From Sporobolomyces roseus (taxonomy: Eukaryota; Basidiomycota; Microbotryomycetes; Sporidiobolales; Sporidiobolaceae), in the NCBI GenBank assembly GCA_016617785.1, contig JADILM010000001.1, positions 1,860,001 through 1,924,000 on the forward strand: a stretch of 64,000 nucleotides of DNA, written 5' to 3'. The notes beneath the pieces are model-generated. The model made no database searches. It was not told the DNA's origin and was given only the letters and a program-made list of their open reading frames with translations. How positions within the stretch are numbered: position 1 is the first letter of the stretch; the number at the start of each line of letters is the position of its first letter. A program made the translations under genes and the position numbers. Of the stretch, positions 22,189-34,467 are shown one piece after another.

Positions 22189-24918
22189 ATGGCGGCACTT
22201 CTCGCTTCATCTCGAAGAAGGGTTCTCACCTCTCCCGCTACAGCCATCCTACTCGATGTACTAGCACCTGCGGCATTCTCCACCCTCTCTCTCCACTCGT
22301 CAGTCGGTAGCTCACCCAAAGCTCGAATCCCTTCGAATTCGACTCCCTCAACTTCCAAAGTTCGCTTAGAAGATACAGAACCCTTGAAACCAACTCGCAA
22401 ACAGAAGAAGCAAAACAGAATAGCATCTGGTCAACCACCAGCTCGAGTACAACGTGGTCAACCCCCAAATTCAAACCGTTCTCCTTCAGCTGTCGATCTT
22501 CTTTCAAAAATTCGCAACTCTACTTCATCAAACGCTACTTCATCGGATCCAGTGGTTCAAGGTCACAACGAAGCGGTAATGTCGATCGTGAGGGGAACGA
22601 AAGATCCGAGGAGGGACTTTGTCGAGGCGTTCAAAAAGGGTTGGATACCGATTCGAAACGCTGGACAAGTTGGGAGGTTACAAGCGAAGGATTTAGCGAA
22701 GGTATTGAGGACATGTACTCTCGCTGAACGGAATGGGAAGAAGGAAGAAGTGGATTATCAGTGGAGTCAAGTGAGGGAATTGGTTTTGTGGTTGGCGGGA
22801 GAGAAAGATATGGTGGGACTAGTCGAGTGGGCGTGGTCAGCTATTGAAATGGGTCAGGAGGGATGTGAACACGTCGTCGATGTATGGGAGGCGATCATGA
22901 GAGGGGAACATCTCGCTTTGAGGGAAGGAGGAGGTGCTATCAATCACGCTTTCAAACCGAAACGAAACAATTTCAGCTCGACTACTCCTTCGACCTCACC
23001 GAAACCTCCTGCATTCCTTTACGCCGCCTACGTCTCTGCCAAATCCGTCACTCATCGTCATACCTCCCAAAATCGACCTTCTTTCACTTCCTTACTTCAC
23101 TCGTTCCTCGACCCTTCCTTGCCTGTCCTTCATCGCTGGCTCGCCCATCCAGACGCAGAGAAATGGCTCAATCGATCATTCAATTCACCAGCTCATTCGT
23201 CAGATCCCGATGCTCTTCCTGCCGCAATCGCTTGGATTCGACAAGTCTCTCTCGCTCAAATCTGGTATGAGAATCGATCATTACCGGGACTCGCCCTCGT
23301 TCGACATGTTCGCGGTGCATTTCAAAGAAGCGCTCATAAGCAAGTGTGGGAATTATGGGCGACTCTGAACGAGGCGGTCGATAATCCGGAGTTTGGTTGG
23401 GTATCGAAGGAGGAATGGCATGCAAGTGCGAGACAGAAGTGGTTCAGTAGAGAAGGAAGAGCTGCGATGGAAAGTGAAGAAACGATGGAGACGGATCAGG
23501 ATTCGACCCTCGACTCGACAAATTCCCTTCCTTCCCTCGATTCGCCTTCGACCACACACTCTCCTTCGACGCCTTCTCCTCCCGCTTTCGATCCCTCAGC
23601 TCCACTTCCTCCTGCACTCCTCACCCAAGCTATCGTCAACCCTTTCCTGACCGGTTTCGTTCGCGCTCAACTCCTCCAGCAAGCGAATCAGATCTGGGGA
23701 TGGCTCTCGAGTCGCTCTCCTCCCCTTCAACCCGGTGTCGTCACCTGGACTGGACTCCTCTCTGGCTACGCTCAACGAGGAGATGTCACAGCAGTCGAGA
23801 ACACCTGGTCAGATCTCTACAAATCTGGAATCTCTCCGAACCTCTGGGCTTGGCTCGCTCGTATCGACGCCTACTTCCAGTCGAAACGATGTGAGGAAGC
23901 GATTCAACTCTCGAGGCAGATGATGGTGAATGAGGAGGTGTTGCGGGAGATCAAGGAGGATTATCATGGTCGATTTCCGGAAGTTGTGTGGGACAAGCTC
24001 GTCAACGGATTGTTGTCGAATGGTAGGAGGGAAGAAGCGGAGGAGATCATGTCGGAGATGGAACATGCTGGATCACCACCTACGATTCACACGGTCAACC
24101 TCTTCCTCAAGTATTACACTCGAGGCAAGAAACCGGATCTCCCTTCGACTGTTCGAATGCTCAAATACATTTCGGAGCGGCAGATCGATGCGGACGTCTT
24201 CACTTACACGATGGTACTCGTCGCTTTACTCGCTGGAGGTCAGAAGGATGCAACGGCGAAAACGATTCAAATCATGGAGGCAACTCGAGTGAAACCGACA
24301 ATCACGACTTACGGAGCGATCATCCACTCCCTCGCTCAGTCTGGACAACCTGAGCATCTCACGGCGGCAATACAACTTCTCGACGAGATGGAAGGACGTA
24401 AAATGGCAACGAACGAAATCATCTATACTTCACTCATTCAAGGGTTCCTTCGAGCTATTCCTTCAACTCCTCTCCGATCCAACATCGCTTCAGAGAACGA
24501 AGATGGTCAACACCCTTACTTCCGAGCCGCTCTCACTCTCAAATCTCGAATGGAGCGTCGAGGGATTCAACTGAATCGAGTCGGTTACAACGCATTCCTC
24601 GGTTCTGCTCTCTCGTTACAGAGTGAGTGGGGAGTCGATTTGGCACTCAAGATCTTCAAGGAGATGAAGAGACGTCCTGGTCTCATCTCATCGAACGCTT
24701 CTTCATCGGAGGAGAACGAACCTTCAGATGATCCTTATTCGGAATCGAGGAAGGATGGTCAGAGCGTCACAGCTTCGGATACTTGGTTTGTATTGCTGGA
24801 TGGGCTGATGCGGATGAAGGATTGGGCGAGGGCGAGAGGGATCGTGAGGGAGATGGAGAGGAGTGGATTCGAGGTTAGGAATAGAGGGTTGAAGAAACTC
24901 GTCGAGCGTTTGGCTTAG
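22189..24918 (+). CDS. Pentatricopeptide repeat (PPR) protein, probably mitochondrial
   Basis: A single coding exon encodes 909 residues. PPR proteins bind organellar RNA and act in its processing or translation. Repeats are seen in the second half: VVTWTGLLSGYAQRGDVTAV, NLWAWLARIDAYFQSKRCEE, TIHTVNLFLKYYTRG, DVFTYTMVLVALLAGGQKDA, TITTYGAIIHSLAQSGQPEH, NEIIYTSLIQGFL and WFVLLDGLMRMKDWARARGI. The N-terminus (MAALLASSRRRVLTSPATAI) is basic and lacks acidic residues, as in a mitochondrial presequence. I chose 22189 rather than the ATG at 22153 because the latter lies inside a likely 5' UTR intron. The RNA target cannot be inferred. Confidence 0.88.
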   Translation: MAALLASSRRRVLTSPATAILLDVLAPAAFSTLSLHSSVGSSPKARIPSNSTPSTSKVRLEDTEPLKPTRKQKKQNRIASGQPPARVQRGQPPNSNRSPSAVDLLSKIRNSTSSNATSSDPVVQGHNEAVMSIVRGTKDPRRDFVEAFKKGWIPIRNAGQVGRLQAKDLAKVLRTCTLAERNGKKEEVDYQWSQVRELVLWLAGEKDMVGLVEWAWSAIEMGQEGCEHVVDVWEAIMRGEHLALREGGGAINHAFKPKRNNFSSTTPSTSPKPPAFLYAAYVSAKSVTHRHTSQNRPSFTSLLHSFLDPSLPVLHRWLAHPDAEKWLNRSFNSPAHSSDPDALPAAIAWIRQVSLAQIWYENRSLPGLALVRHVRGAFQRSAHKQVWELWATLNEAVDNPEFGWVSKEEWHASARQKWFSREGRAAMESEETMETDQDSTLDSTNSLPSLDSPSTTHSPSTPSPPAFDPSAPLPPALLTQAIVNPFLTGFVRAQLLQQANQIWGWLSSRSPPLQPGVVTWTGLLSGYAQRGDVTAVENTWSDLYKSGISPNLWAWLARIDAYFQSKRCEEAIQLSRQMMVNEEVLREIKEDYHGRFPEVVWDKLVNGLLSNGRREEAEEIMSEMEHAGSPPTIHTVNLFLKYYTRGKKPDLPSTVRMLKYISERQIDADVFTYTMVLVALLAGGQKDATAKTIQIMEATRVKPTITTYGAIIHSLAQSGQPEHLTAAIQLLDEMEGRKMATNEIIYTSLIQGFLRAIPSTPLRSNIASENEDGQHPYFRAALTLKSRMERRGIQLNRVGYNAFLGSALSLQSEWGVDLALKIFKEMKRRPGLISSNASSSEENEPSDDPYSESRKDGQSVTASDTWFVLLDGLMRMKDWARARGIVREMERSGFEVRNRGLKKLVERLA

Positions 24919-25233
24919 AAGTACTCGTTGATCGGCGGAATAGAGGTAGACTTGCATGGCCCTCGAGGTTACTAGGACGAAGGGATGGGCAGCGAGCGCG
25001 ATATGGAGTGAGAAACTGCGAATTGTCGATTTTTGAGCGCTCTTTTCGGATCGAGTTAATCTATTGGTCGTTGCGCAGTCTTCGCGATCGCGTTTCGACA
25101 AAGTATCGAATTAGTCGCAGGCTGAATCTTTTTGCGAGAAATTCCCCACCCCCGAAAGCGATTTCGCTCCTTTCCTTCCCTCTCACTCTCGCTTGACACG
25201 CATCAAGCTCAAGCTCAAGTACACAATACAAAC
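24919..25233. other. Intergenic and ALDH promoter
   Basis: No gene is visible. Downstream of 25140 the strand is CT-rich up to the short first exon of the aldehyde dehydrogenase gene. Confidence 0.4.
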
Positions 25234-27347
25234 ATGGGGTGAGCTCACTCTATGAACGCTCTCACCTCGTTGGATCTGCTGACAAGCTTCAGTCCCAAAT
25301 TGCCTCCACATCTAAAGTTTCCAATTTTTGGATCAATCTCCTCTCCCTTGCTATCTCGACGGCAAGGCATGGACCGGATCCTCTACTTATGAAGTGATGG
25401 ACCCCCACAACCCTTCGAAAGTCCTACACACCGTTTCGTCAATCACCGAATCCGATGTTGAGAAAGTCGTCCAAGTCTCGCACAAAGCACAAAAGGCATG
25501 GGCCAAGGTAAGTCTCAGCAGTCTATACGAGGGAAAGATCGGAGAATGAGGCCTGACAAGAAGCTTTAAGCGTACAGACTCCCGTTACGGAACGCAGAGA
25601 AATCTTCAACAAGGCTGCTGCCATTCTCAAGCGTCGTCTACCCGAATTTGTCGAAGTCGAGGCTCACGAGACCGTCTCTACAAAAGGCTGGAGCGGTTTC
25701 GATATTTCTCTTGCTATCGAGTCGATTGAGGAAGTTGCGAGCGTTGCGACCATCGCTCTTCGGGGAGAGGTCGCTACGACTGCCAGTCACCAACGAGCGT
25801 GTGAGTACTTCTACTCTAACCCTCGAAGGCGCCACGCCGTTCTGATCGATCTTTCTCTGTCAGACATCCAGCGCTGTCCATTCGGTGTCAATCTAGCTCT
25901 CGCACCCTGGAACGCACCGGTGACTCTCAGTCAACGATCAGTTATGCAGCCTATCATGGCCGGCAACTCCGGTAAGCTGCCACCCTCTTTACCTTTGAGA
26001 ACGAGTGGTTTTGCTAACGATTTTCTTTTTTTTCCTCAGCGATTCTCAAGACTTCCGAGATGTCTCCTCGAACGCATCTCATCCTCGCAGAGGTACTGGC
26101 AGAGGCTGGCTTACCCGACGGTGTCCTCACAATCGTCCACGTCTCGGCGCAGGATGCACCAAAGGTCACTGAGGCTTTCATCGCTCATCGAGAAGTTCGC
26201 AAAGTCAAGTAAGCTGAATCCGTTTTTCCCCTCTTCCGCTCTGACTGATTGACTGCTCGCTTGTAGCTTCACTGGTTCGACTCGAGTAGGATCAATCATC
26301 GCCTCGCTCTGCGGCAAGTACATCAAGCCTGTCGTTCTCGAACTCGGAGGAAAGGCACCCGCGATCGTTTGCGAAGACGCCGACCTCGAGCACGCAGCCA
26401 ACGCAATTAAGTTTGGAGCGTTCTTCCACAGTGGTCAGATCTGTATGGCCACTCAGACCGCGATCGTTCACGAATCAGTCGCCGATCGCTTTGTCGAAAT
26501 CTTCGCACAGAAGCATCCTCGAGCATCAAGCGGACCAGACTCTCAGATGCGAGGACTCTTCACCGAAGCTTCAGCACAGCGCACAAAGGAGATCGTCGAG
26601 GATGCCTTGAGTAAAGGAGCCAAAGTTGTCGCGGGAGCAGAACAGAGTCAAGAGGAAGGAAACATCGTTCAACCTAGATTGTTGAGTGGAGTTACGGACA
26701 AGATGAGGATTTACAAGGAGGAGATGTTCTCGCCTACCTTCTCGATTCTCACCTTCAAGACCGATGAAGAAGCTATCGACATTGCAAACGACAATGATTG
26801 TAAGTTCACCTTCCTTCGATTTCTCGCTCTTCTACACCTCGATAGGACCGCACCAACTCTCTACAGTCTCTTACGCTAGTAGACGATGACTGACGGCCGG
26901 TTTCTGTACTTTCGCAGACGGACTCGCTGCCTCGGTTTTCACGAAGAACGAATCTCGTGGATACAAGATCGCGCAGTCCATTGACACAGGTATGTGTCAC
27001 GTGAATGGAGTACATTTTTCTGTTGTATCTCTGCTCGTCGTATCCGAACTAACTCGTATCTTCGTCTACTCCTGTTCTTCGTTCATCTTTTTCGTTTTTC
27101 GTTTCCTCGACGACTCTTCTCCTACATAGAGCAGCGTCCACGATGCAGCTTCTATGCCTCATGGTGGATGGAAGGCATCAGGATTTGGACGCTTTCAAGG
27201 ACAGGAGGGTATTCGGTGAGTCTCCTCGTTCGAAAGATCTCGAGCGAAGCTCTTCCTTGACTCCTTCTTCCCTGGTACAGAGAGTTCACTCAGACGAAAG
27301 TCATCACGATCAACGAGCCTCACCCTTACCCTGCACCCGAGGCATGA
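25234..27347 (+). CDS. Aldehyde dehydrogenase (NAD(P)-dependent), ALDH superfamily
   Basis: It oxidises an aldehyde to the acid. Exons 25234-25238, 25318-25507, 25578-25800, 25864-25971, 26040-26208, 26267-26799, 26918-27009, 27130-27215, 27281-27347 give 490 residues. Seen motifs: PFGVNLALAPWNAPV, NFTGSTRVGSIIA (Rossmann region), the general-base VLELGGKAPAIV, the nucleophile FHSGQICMAT (Cys), EEMFSPTFSILTF and the C-terminal MCHVNG...MPHGGWKASGFGR. The sequence type is close to salicylaldehyde/vanillin dehydrogenases, so an aromatic substrate is possible but unproved. The first exon is only 5 nt (ATGGG), with acceptor TCTAAAG; an alternative CAG acceptor gives a stop. Exons 6-9 end in a non-PTS tail (HPYPAPEA). 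Confidence 0.93.
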
Positions 27348-27783
27348 GGAGGGGGAGGAGGAACTGTCAATACTGTATGGTCTGCGAAATCGAAATCAAG
27401 TTTAGTTTACTGTTCACTCTGTCTCCCCCTTCTTCTCTCTTTCCTCTCTCGTCTCTACTTTGACGATCGGCTGTCGAAGAAGTAGTGTTCGTATAGTAGT
27501 AGCGGTTCACTGCAAATTTCGCTCAAAGAAGCTGAACTTTTCATTTCGAGCTGTCTCCTAGACACATAGCTCAATCAGCTTTCTAGCGCTCTACATAACC
27601 TCTATTCGACGTCTTAAGTGCCCAACATCGTCGTACGAGAACAGGAGGCTGCGGGTGCTCGATCCCTTTTTACGATTTTCGACCCATTGACAAGTTGACC
27701 CTCCACTCTTCCCTCTTTCACCTCTCCGCTCCTCGCACTCCCTCGCCAAAGGTTCACAACGACTGTAGCAACATATAGGAGGG
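27348..27783. other. Intergenic region
   Basis: No supported gene. It carries the ALDH 3' end and the promoter of the second F-box gene. Confidence 0.4.
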
Positions 27784-29313
27784 ATGCTATCCCTCGCCAA
27801 TCTTCCCTACGACGTACTCCTCCACATTTTCAACCTCTCAATCTCGATCTCACCAACTCGAAGGCCACACGGAGGGAAGCTAGCGAGTTGGGACGACAAC
27901 GCCTCGCTCACTAAACTCAGATTGGTGTGCAAAGGGTGGTCACAAGCATGTGAGTACAACCTTTCTCTTTCTTCCAATCGACTTTCGAAGCTCATCTTGC
28001 TGTGCGTCTTCTCTCGTCCCTAGCTCTCGACGCTCTCTATCGCTCTGTTGCTATCTTCGACAAGCACGCCGCCAAGAGCTTCCTCACGACTTTCGCCGAC
28101 GATCCAAAGAGAGCTCAACAATGTCGATTCCTCGTCACAGGGCTTAGCGAGGACGGGCCAGAAGGAACGACTCTAAAGGAAGACGATGAACGAATGCTAG
28201 CAGAGAGTATCGACCTCGTCGAGATCATCCGCCTCGTTGCGCCTAGTCTCACCCATTTACACCTTCATCCGATTCATAAACTCGTCCGAACTCCTCTACT
28301 CAAAGCGATTCAATCTTGTCATCGTCTCCGTTCACTCGTCTGCGCACCCCGCTTCAATCACCCACTCGCGGGATGGATTGGAGCAGGCCCACCACCAGAA
28401 CAAGCGACTTGGGGTTATACCTTTCAGCAAAGGGATCCTATCGAGCTAGCCCTACCTCCGTACGTTCCCTATACTCCATTGATTAGAACCGATAATCGCT
28501 GACCCCAGAGAGCTCTCGATCTGAGTAGGCCTCTTCAAACCCTCGAGCTCGATTTCGAAGCGCCTTGTTTGTCGACTTTCCTTTTTCGTCTTGTTGCGTC
28601 GAAGCTGAACGTCTCTCTCGTGTCAAACAGGGAACGGAGAAGAGCACGTCTACCTCGAACCTGGTCCCGAACTCTCGCTCAAGAAGCTCGCTTTGAACTG
28701 CGACACGAACGAGGAGGTACTCTGGAACATTCTCACCGCATCGAAAGAGCTCGTCGTCGTCGATCTCTACTTTGAACGTTTGCTCGATCGAGACCAAACT
28801 GCAGGAGCTCTCTTCAATTCGACGGAGACGGTTGAGCATCTCACTTTCTTGTCAAAGTGAGTTTGAGCTTTTCCTGTTTGACTTTGCTCGCGTTTCTTTC
28901 GCTGAACTTCTCTTTCGTTCCCTAGTCCGACCGCCGAAGATCTCGACAACTTCGACATCGAAGCCGTTCCCATCTTCGATCGTCTCCTCCCTCACTACGC
29001 TCGCTTGATCACATTGACAGTCTCGGCAACGGAAGTGTCCAGTCCTGTCTTCGCATTGATCCCACAGACTCTTCAATCCCACACTATCCAAGCATTCAAC
29101 CATGTCAGCCGATTCAAGGCAACTCCGAGACTCTACGAAGATCTCAGAAACGAACGAATCGAATTCCCGAGTTTGAAGGACCTCTACCTTTGGGATTCAG
29201 CAGAGGCATGGGCTGCAGAGGATATCAGGAAGCTCGATGATGCTTGTCAATCGAGGGGGATCACTTTCACCTTCCACCCCGATTCAGAGTTGAGCTCAGT
29301 CGAGAGCGAATGA
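27784..29313 (+). CDS. F-box protein with leucine-rich C-terminal part
   Basis: Exons 27784-27949, 28024-28459, 28511-28566, 28631-28856, 28926-29313 give 423 residues. The F-box is at the N-terminus (LANLPYDVLLHIFNLSISIS ... LTKLRLVCKGWSQA). It is followed by irregular leucine-rich units (LTHLHLHPIHKLVRTPLLKA, LELDFEAPW, LKKLALNCDTNEEVLWNILT, LKDLYLWDSAEAWAAEDIRK). It is probably an SCF substrate adaptor; the target is unknown. Exon 3 needs an acceptor CAGAG|GC rather than the first CAG to keep frame, a tandem-acceptor situation. It is unrelated in architecture to the F-box gene at the left of the window. Confidence 0.82.
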
Positions 29314-29842
29314 AGGAGAAGGAGCAGGATGAACGAATGAAGTCAGTTGTCTGCGAGCTTTCCTCTACCTTACATGCTTGACTGTTTTGATACTTCTCCC
29401 ACTTATTGTACACCTTTTCTTCTGCTAATACTGTGAATAGGAATCCGCGAAATGGTCACTGCAGTCTCTGTTTTGAGGAGAGTTTCCGAGATTATGCTTT
29501 GAGATGAGCGCGACGAGCTCGCGATTCGGAGAAAGGTCTGGACTATGAGGATATAGCTTGCTTTATGGCGAGCCTTGCTTGCGCCTGTCAATCACAGCGG
29601 GTGCGAAGAACCTGAGTCGAAGAAGCGAAGAGAGAAAAAGGAGTGATCGGATATAGACGACAGCTTCTGTTCCTTGTCTCCTTCAAGCGCTATCGCATTC
29701 CCTTGACGCCAATACTAGCAGTTGTCGAGAGAAAGTTTCGGCAAGTCACGTGCAAGAATAGGGTTGATCTTCCCCACGCTTTGAAGATGACGGTCGAATC
29801 CTCCGGTCTTTTTGTCCTCTTCCTCCTCACTTTCTGTTTCGA
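29314..29842. other. Intergenic region
   Basis: No supported gene. An upstream ATG at 29788 opens a short hydrophobic frame (MTVESSGLFVLFLLTFCFEW) in another frame and overlaps the next start; it may be a uORF. Confidence 0.35.
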
Positions 29843-30953
29843 ATGGCTCAGCTACCTATCTTGTACGTCCTCGTAGGTCAGCACGGGGGACCTCAATACT
29901 CTCCTACAGTCTTCAAGTCGCTACTGTCGTTCTACCACAAACAGGCCGATTTCGAAATCAAGGAGCTCGTATGGACTGAACTGAGGGCGAAGAAGGAGGC
30001 ATGGAAGACAGAGAGACCAGCACGTATGTGTTGATCACTTTCCATGCGCACAGTTAACAGCTGATGAATCACTTCGATAGTTCCGACCCTCGAACTCCCG
30101 AACGGAAAGATCATCTCCGACTCGAACAACATCGCAGAGTGAGTTTGTGGGAATCCCACAGAGCAGGACTTAAGTCGCTGATGCATCGCTACCTTCACAG
30201 CTGGCTGGAGGAAGCCTACCCGGATTCTTCGTCGCTGTACTTGCCCGAAGTTTCTTCTTCGCAAGCTACTTCCTCGGGACTACAGACGGCGAAAGGCTAT
30301 CTCAACTACGTCACGTCGACCTTCGGATCCCCTGCCGTGACTGGTGCTCAATTCCCACCCTTCTTCGCCGCGATACACGAAGGGATTTGTGCGCTAAGCA
30401 AACATGAAAAGGTTAGTCCTCGTTCCACTCATTCGAGCTCCTCTTCTCTGTGTGACTGACTTTCGTCTTCCCTCAACCAGGATCAAGAGTACTTCCGAAG
30501 TGATACAAAGCTGGGAATGAAAGATGCTTGGGCAAAAATCCAAAAGACGAATCGAGGTACGTCCGGCTGCTTCGGATCCGACATGGCTAGTCTATTGACG
30601 TGCACCTCTCGAAAATGTAGACGAATCAATCCAAAGTGCGAAAGGTTTCGTCAAACCCCTCGAGGGTCTCCTCAAGTCGAGCCTTTTTCTTCAAGGGGAC
30701 AAGCCAGGTCTAGTCGACTACACTCTCTGGGGACGGTGAGCTAATTATCCTCGCTCAAGCAGTCGAGCCTAGTACTGACAAGTTCGTTCCTTCCCACAGT
30801 TTCGCGTTTCAACGAGTGGCAGATCCCTCAGCAGCGAAACAGATCTGGAAGTCGCAAGAAACTCCGTCCGTTGCGAAGTGGATCGAACGCATAGAGTCAA
30901 TGTACTCAGAAGAGCTGAAAGATCAGAAGAATAGATGGCCCGCTGAAGAGTAG
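29843..30953 (+). CDS. Glutathione S-transferase-like protein
   Basis: Exons 29843-30023, 30081-30138, 30201-30411, 30481-30556, 30621-30735, 30800-30953 give 264 residues with agreeing phases. The thioredoxin-like half shows LPILYVLVGQHGGPQYSPTV and the cis-Pro and gamma-Glu contact segment ALPTLELPNGKIISDSNNIA followed by EWLEEAYP. The helical half ends LEGLLKSSLFLQGDKPGLVD, YTLWGRFAF and VAKWIERIESMY. This resembles fungal Ure2/LigE-type GSTs used for electrophile or ether substrates; the class is not certain and no substrate can be named. Its stop lies only 25 bases from the stop of GCD6 on the other strand. Confidence 0.85.
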
Positions 30954-30978
30954 CTTACAATGCAATTCGTTTCTACGT

Positions 30979-33661
30979 TTACTCCGATTCTTCATCGTCC
31001 TCCTCTTCTTCCGAATCATCGTCATCTTCCTGAAGTGCCTCTAGGAAAGGTCGACTCCCAGACCAGAGGCTCTTCCCGACCTCCCCTGCCGCATTCCTAG
31101 CCTTGACGCTCTTGTACCAACTAAACACTGCATCATCCGTCACGACGTCCGTCTCGTAGAATCCCTTCAGCACCCTCAGCCAGAACCTCATGTCCCCTTC
31201 CAACTCCTCTGCGACGTATGTTTGAGCAATGACCAAACAATCAATCATAGCTTCCTCCGAGTCTCCCGTCAGATTCGCGATCAATCCTCCCCATCTTTCA
31301 ATCGTTGGTCCAACATTCGCAGCTCCGTCACATCGCCTGAGTAAGTAAGGTACTGCCACCGCTCTCACTTGTCCCAGATCGACGTTCGAAGCCATTCGGA
31401 GAGTTTTCAATTCGATAGCTGCGTTGTCGACAGTGTGATTTTCGGCGAAAGATCGATCAAGCGAGTGTAGACATTCAGTGAGGAACTCGGAGTGTTTTGA
31501 AGAGGAGGATGCTGAAGGTTGAAGTACGTCGAGTCCAGCGATCGAAGGCAGTCCACCAGAGTAAGAAGTTTCAGATTCGTCGCCAGAATCGTCGAGGTGA
31601 TCGCCCATCGTCGAGAGTGATGTAGTCGAGCCGTGACGAGAAGACGAAGATAAGGAGGAAGAGGAAGAGTTGAGGTGGAAATTGCCGAGAGAAGTACCTG
31701 CGGATTTGTGAGAGGGTCAGCAGGGGGAAGACACAGAAAAGACAGTGAAGCTCACCTAGTCGAGTGACGCTCAGGTTACGAGGATCGACCAGATCTTCAT
31801 CATCTTCGTCTTCCTCGTCGATAGCAGCATCCTCATGAGGCCAGAAATAACCGACTCCTCCTTCTCCGACTGCATTTCGCAAAGATTCTTCTTCAGTCAC
31901 CGGACACAGCGGCAGAGATGGATCGAGACTCACGAGTGTTGTCTCCACTTTCGACGTCGCCATCATACTCTTCAATCGATACCCTCATTCCGCTCACTTT
32001 CGCACCCTTTCCTAATCGAACTTGACTTCCAATCAAACTCCCATTCTCGACAATCGCTCCCTCTGCGATACTGACTCCTTCACCAACAACACTGTCCTGG
32101 ATTCTCGCTCCATTACCCAATTTGCATCCCTCAAACACATAACCTCCCTCGATTCGGCACTCATCACCAACCTGAACCTCTTCACCAAGAACAGACCTCA
32201 TAACCAAAGTATTCGAACCAATCTTCGAACCGGATCCAATCAGTGTAGAAGGCGTTATCTTGCATGTTCGGGAGAGATCGACGGATGGGAAGGCAGTGCC
32301 GTAGTAGACTCGAGATCGACGTTGTTCGTAGCGAGGAGAGGAGTGAGGGAGGTTCTCATCGGGTGCGAGAGGGTAACATTTGCGAGAGAGGATAGCTTTC
32401 CTGTGATGAATCATTGATCAAGTAAGGTTAGTCTGCCATTCAGCAGAGAGAAACGAGACGAAGAGACTGAGAAACTAACGAAATTGAATCGTAACTCTTG
32501 GTATTCCCGACAACTCCAGCCCAACCACTCGCTTCTCCTCCTCCAAGTCCAGAAGACTCTCCAATAATACTGCAACAGATCGTCTTGCCCAATAAATCGG
32601 AAGTGAGTAGACCATTGACGAAATCTGGATAGAAGAACTGATAATCGAAATTTTCAGTGAATAGAGGTGCGACCTGTTTCATTCATACTCGAGGTCGTCA
32701 ACATCGTATATATCGAAGAGGAGAAGCGATAGGGAGAGATACGCACCTCTTGAGAACAAATGACGACTCCAACAGCTTCCAAATCTGACCTGATAGCGAT
32801 CTCTTTCGAAGATGCCAAAGCTTCTCGGGGCAGCTTGAATGATTTCATTTTGGGATAAAGTGAGGATTGCTCGTAGTGATACAATTGAAGATCGGTCGAG
32901 AGTGCGTGAACAGCGAAAACTGCGTTGGTTCTATTCGAAGCGAGATCATTCAGCTGAAGGTTTGGGATTCGAGGCAAAAGAGAGCTCACTTTGCTTGTAT
33001 AGGTTTGACCATGCAGCTCATCGTCAAACTCTGATCTCCTTTCCTTCTCTCAGTAAACTCGTCAACTTTCTGCCTCAAATCGACATTTCCGACGTAACCT
33101 GCTTGAACAACGAGATAATCGGTAGGCGAGAGGATCGATAGCCCATCTACTTCTCGAAGTACGTCTCCGGGCGTGAGAGCTTTCGTGGGTCGAACTACAA
33201 TGTTCAATGGGTGTTCTGGTCCTTGAAAAGTCGTATTCCTGCCGATTCGGAAACAGGTTCAGTTCGTAATTCGGAGGGAGAGAGTGACTAGACGTACGAT
33301 AAGTAGTGCCTGATCTCATCTGCACCATCTTTGGCAAAGAGGAAGACTTGTTCAACTCTTGCAGAAGCGAGGGATTCCAGAGTCCAACTCAATAACGGCA
33401 AGTTCAGCAGGGGTAGTAAGCACTAGCTCCCACGATACCCTTTCAGTACTTCTTCCAGTTTCAATGAGTAGAGTAGAGACTGACCCAAGGTCTCTGTTCC
33501 CCTCCAACTTGAACATCCTCAAATTCCTCATCGTCTGTCCTCGATCTCCTTACTAAAGGTCCCCACCGCTCTTGATCTCCCCAAGGATCACAGAGCACGA
33601 TAGCTTGCAATGGATGGTCTTGTTTGGTATCTTCTTTTGATAGTCCGTTCGATTTAGACAT
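30979..33661 (-). CDS. GCD6: eIF2B epsilon subunit, guanine nucleotide exchange factor
   Basis: The catalytic subunit of eIF2B recycles eIF2-GDP in translation initiation. Exons (minus) 33661-33485, 33422-33298, 33238-32990, 32930-32747, 32673-32480, 32400-31934, 31869-31756, 31697-30979; 742 residues, all phases consistent. The N-terminal nucleotidyltransferase-like domain reads LQAIVLCDPWGDQERWGPLV and CLLPLLNLPLLSWTLESLAS. A left-handed beta-helix of hexapeptides follows (IGSGSKIGSNTLVMRSVLGE, QVGDECRIEGGYVFEGCKLG), then GVGYFWPHEDAA. The C-terminal W2/HEAT domain carries the exchange activity (VSWYKS-like VFSWYKSVKARNAAGEVG, acidic tail EDDDDSEEEEDDEESE). The Trp/acidic-rich end is as expected for eIF2 binding. 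Confidence 0.93.
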
Positions 33662-34467
33662 TATTGAGCGATTCGAAAGGCTCTGTGCTTGCAAAGGTTG
33701 TCGTTCGAGTCGGAAGCTGATACGAGTGAGCCTACACGCAGTATCAGGTTCTACGTGTGGAGTGGAGGAAGACCTCTTCGATCCGCGAAGTTTTGATCTT
33801 TTGAGTCAATTTCCCTCCGACCACATCACTCGCTCTGTTCGAATGAGTTACGCAGCCTCTCACTAGCTCTCTGGCTATATATGCGAGTCCTTTCTGAAGC
33901 TCCCGAGGCGCTCCAAAGCGTGGAACAAGAACTCTTCCTCGTTTCTCCCCTCGCTCTGGTCAGCTTGTCTAGGTATACGAGGGAATAGCTTGGTATGACC
34001 GGATGAGATTCTGCCGAATCACTGCCGCCAATTATGCCCAGATTACTGACGATTCTGCCCCTTCGCAGATTGTCTGGCAGAAAGACGTTGCCTCTCTCGC
34101 TGCTCGCAACGAATGGTCTGGTCTATGCTCACGCGAGTGGCATCTCCTCTCTCACTTACTGCTGAGGCGTCGGGTCTTCCAGTAAAGCCTCTGTTCGTCA
34201 AGTGCGGGAATCGCGCTTTTCGATTCGAATTGCCGTTTTCCTCCGTCTCGCTTTGCGCTCATGGCCGCGCGCTGTCTCCCTGCGGCAGCGTGAGAATCTG
34301 CTCTGAATATCGTGTCTCTCCATCTCGCTCATCTTGCGGAAACGGGACGTCGAGGCTAAAATCAGATAAAGTTAAAAGCGGGACATAGTGAAGTTTAGAA
34401 AAAAGTGCAAGTCCAGAGATCCGAGTGTCAATAATCCATAGGTGAGAGGATTCGATGGAGGTGATGT
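33662..34467. other. Intergenic region upstream of GCD6
   Basis: No supported gene. Several short open frames occur on both strands without splice support. Confidence 0.35.
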
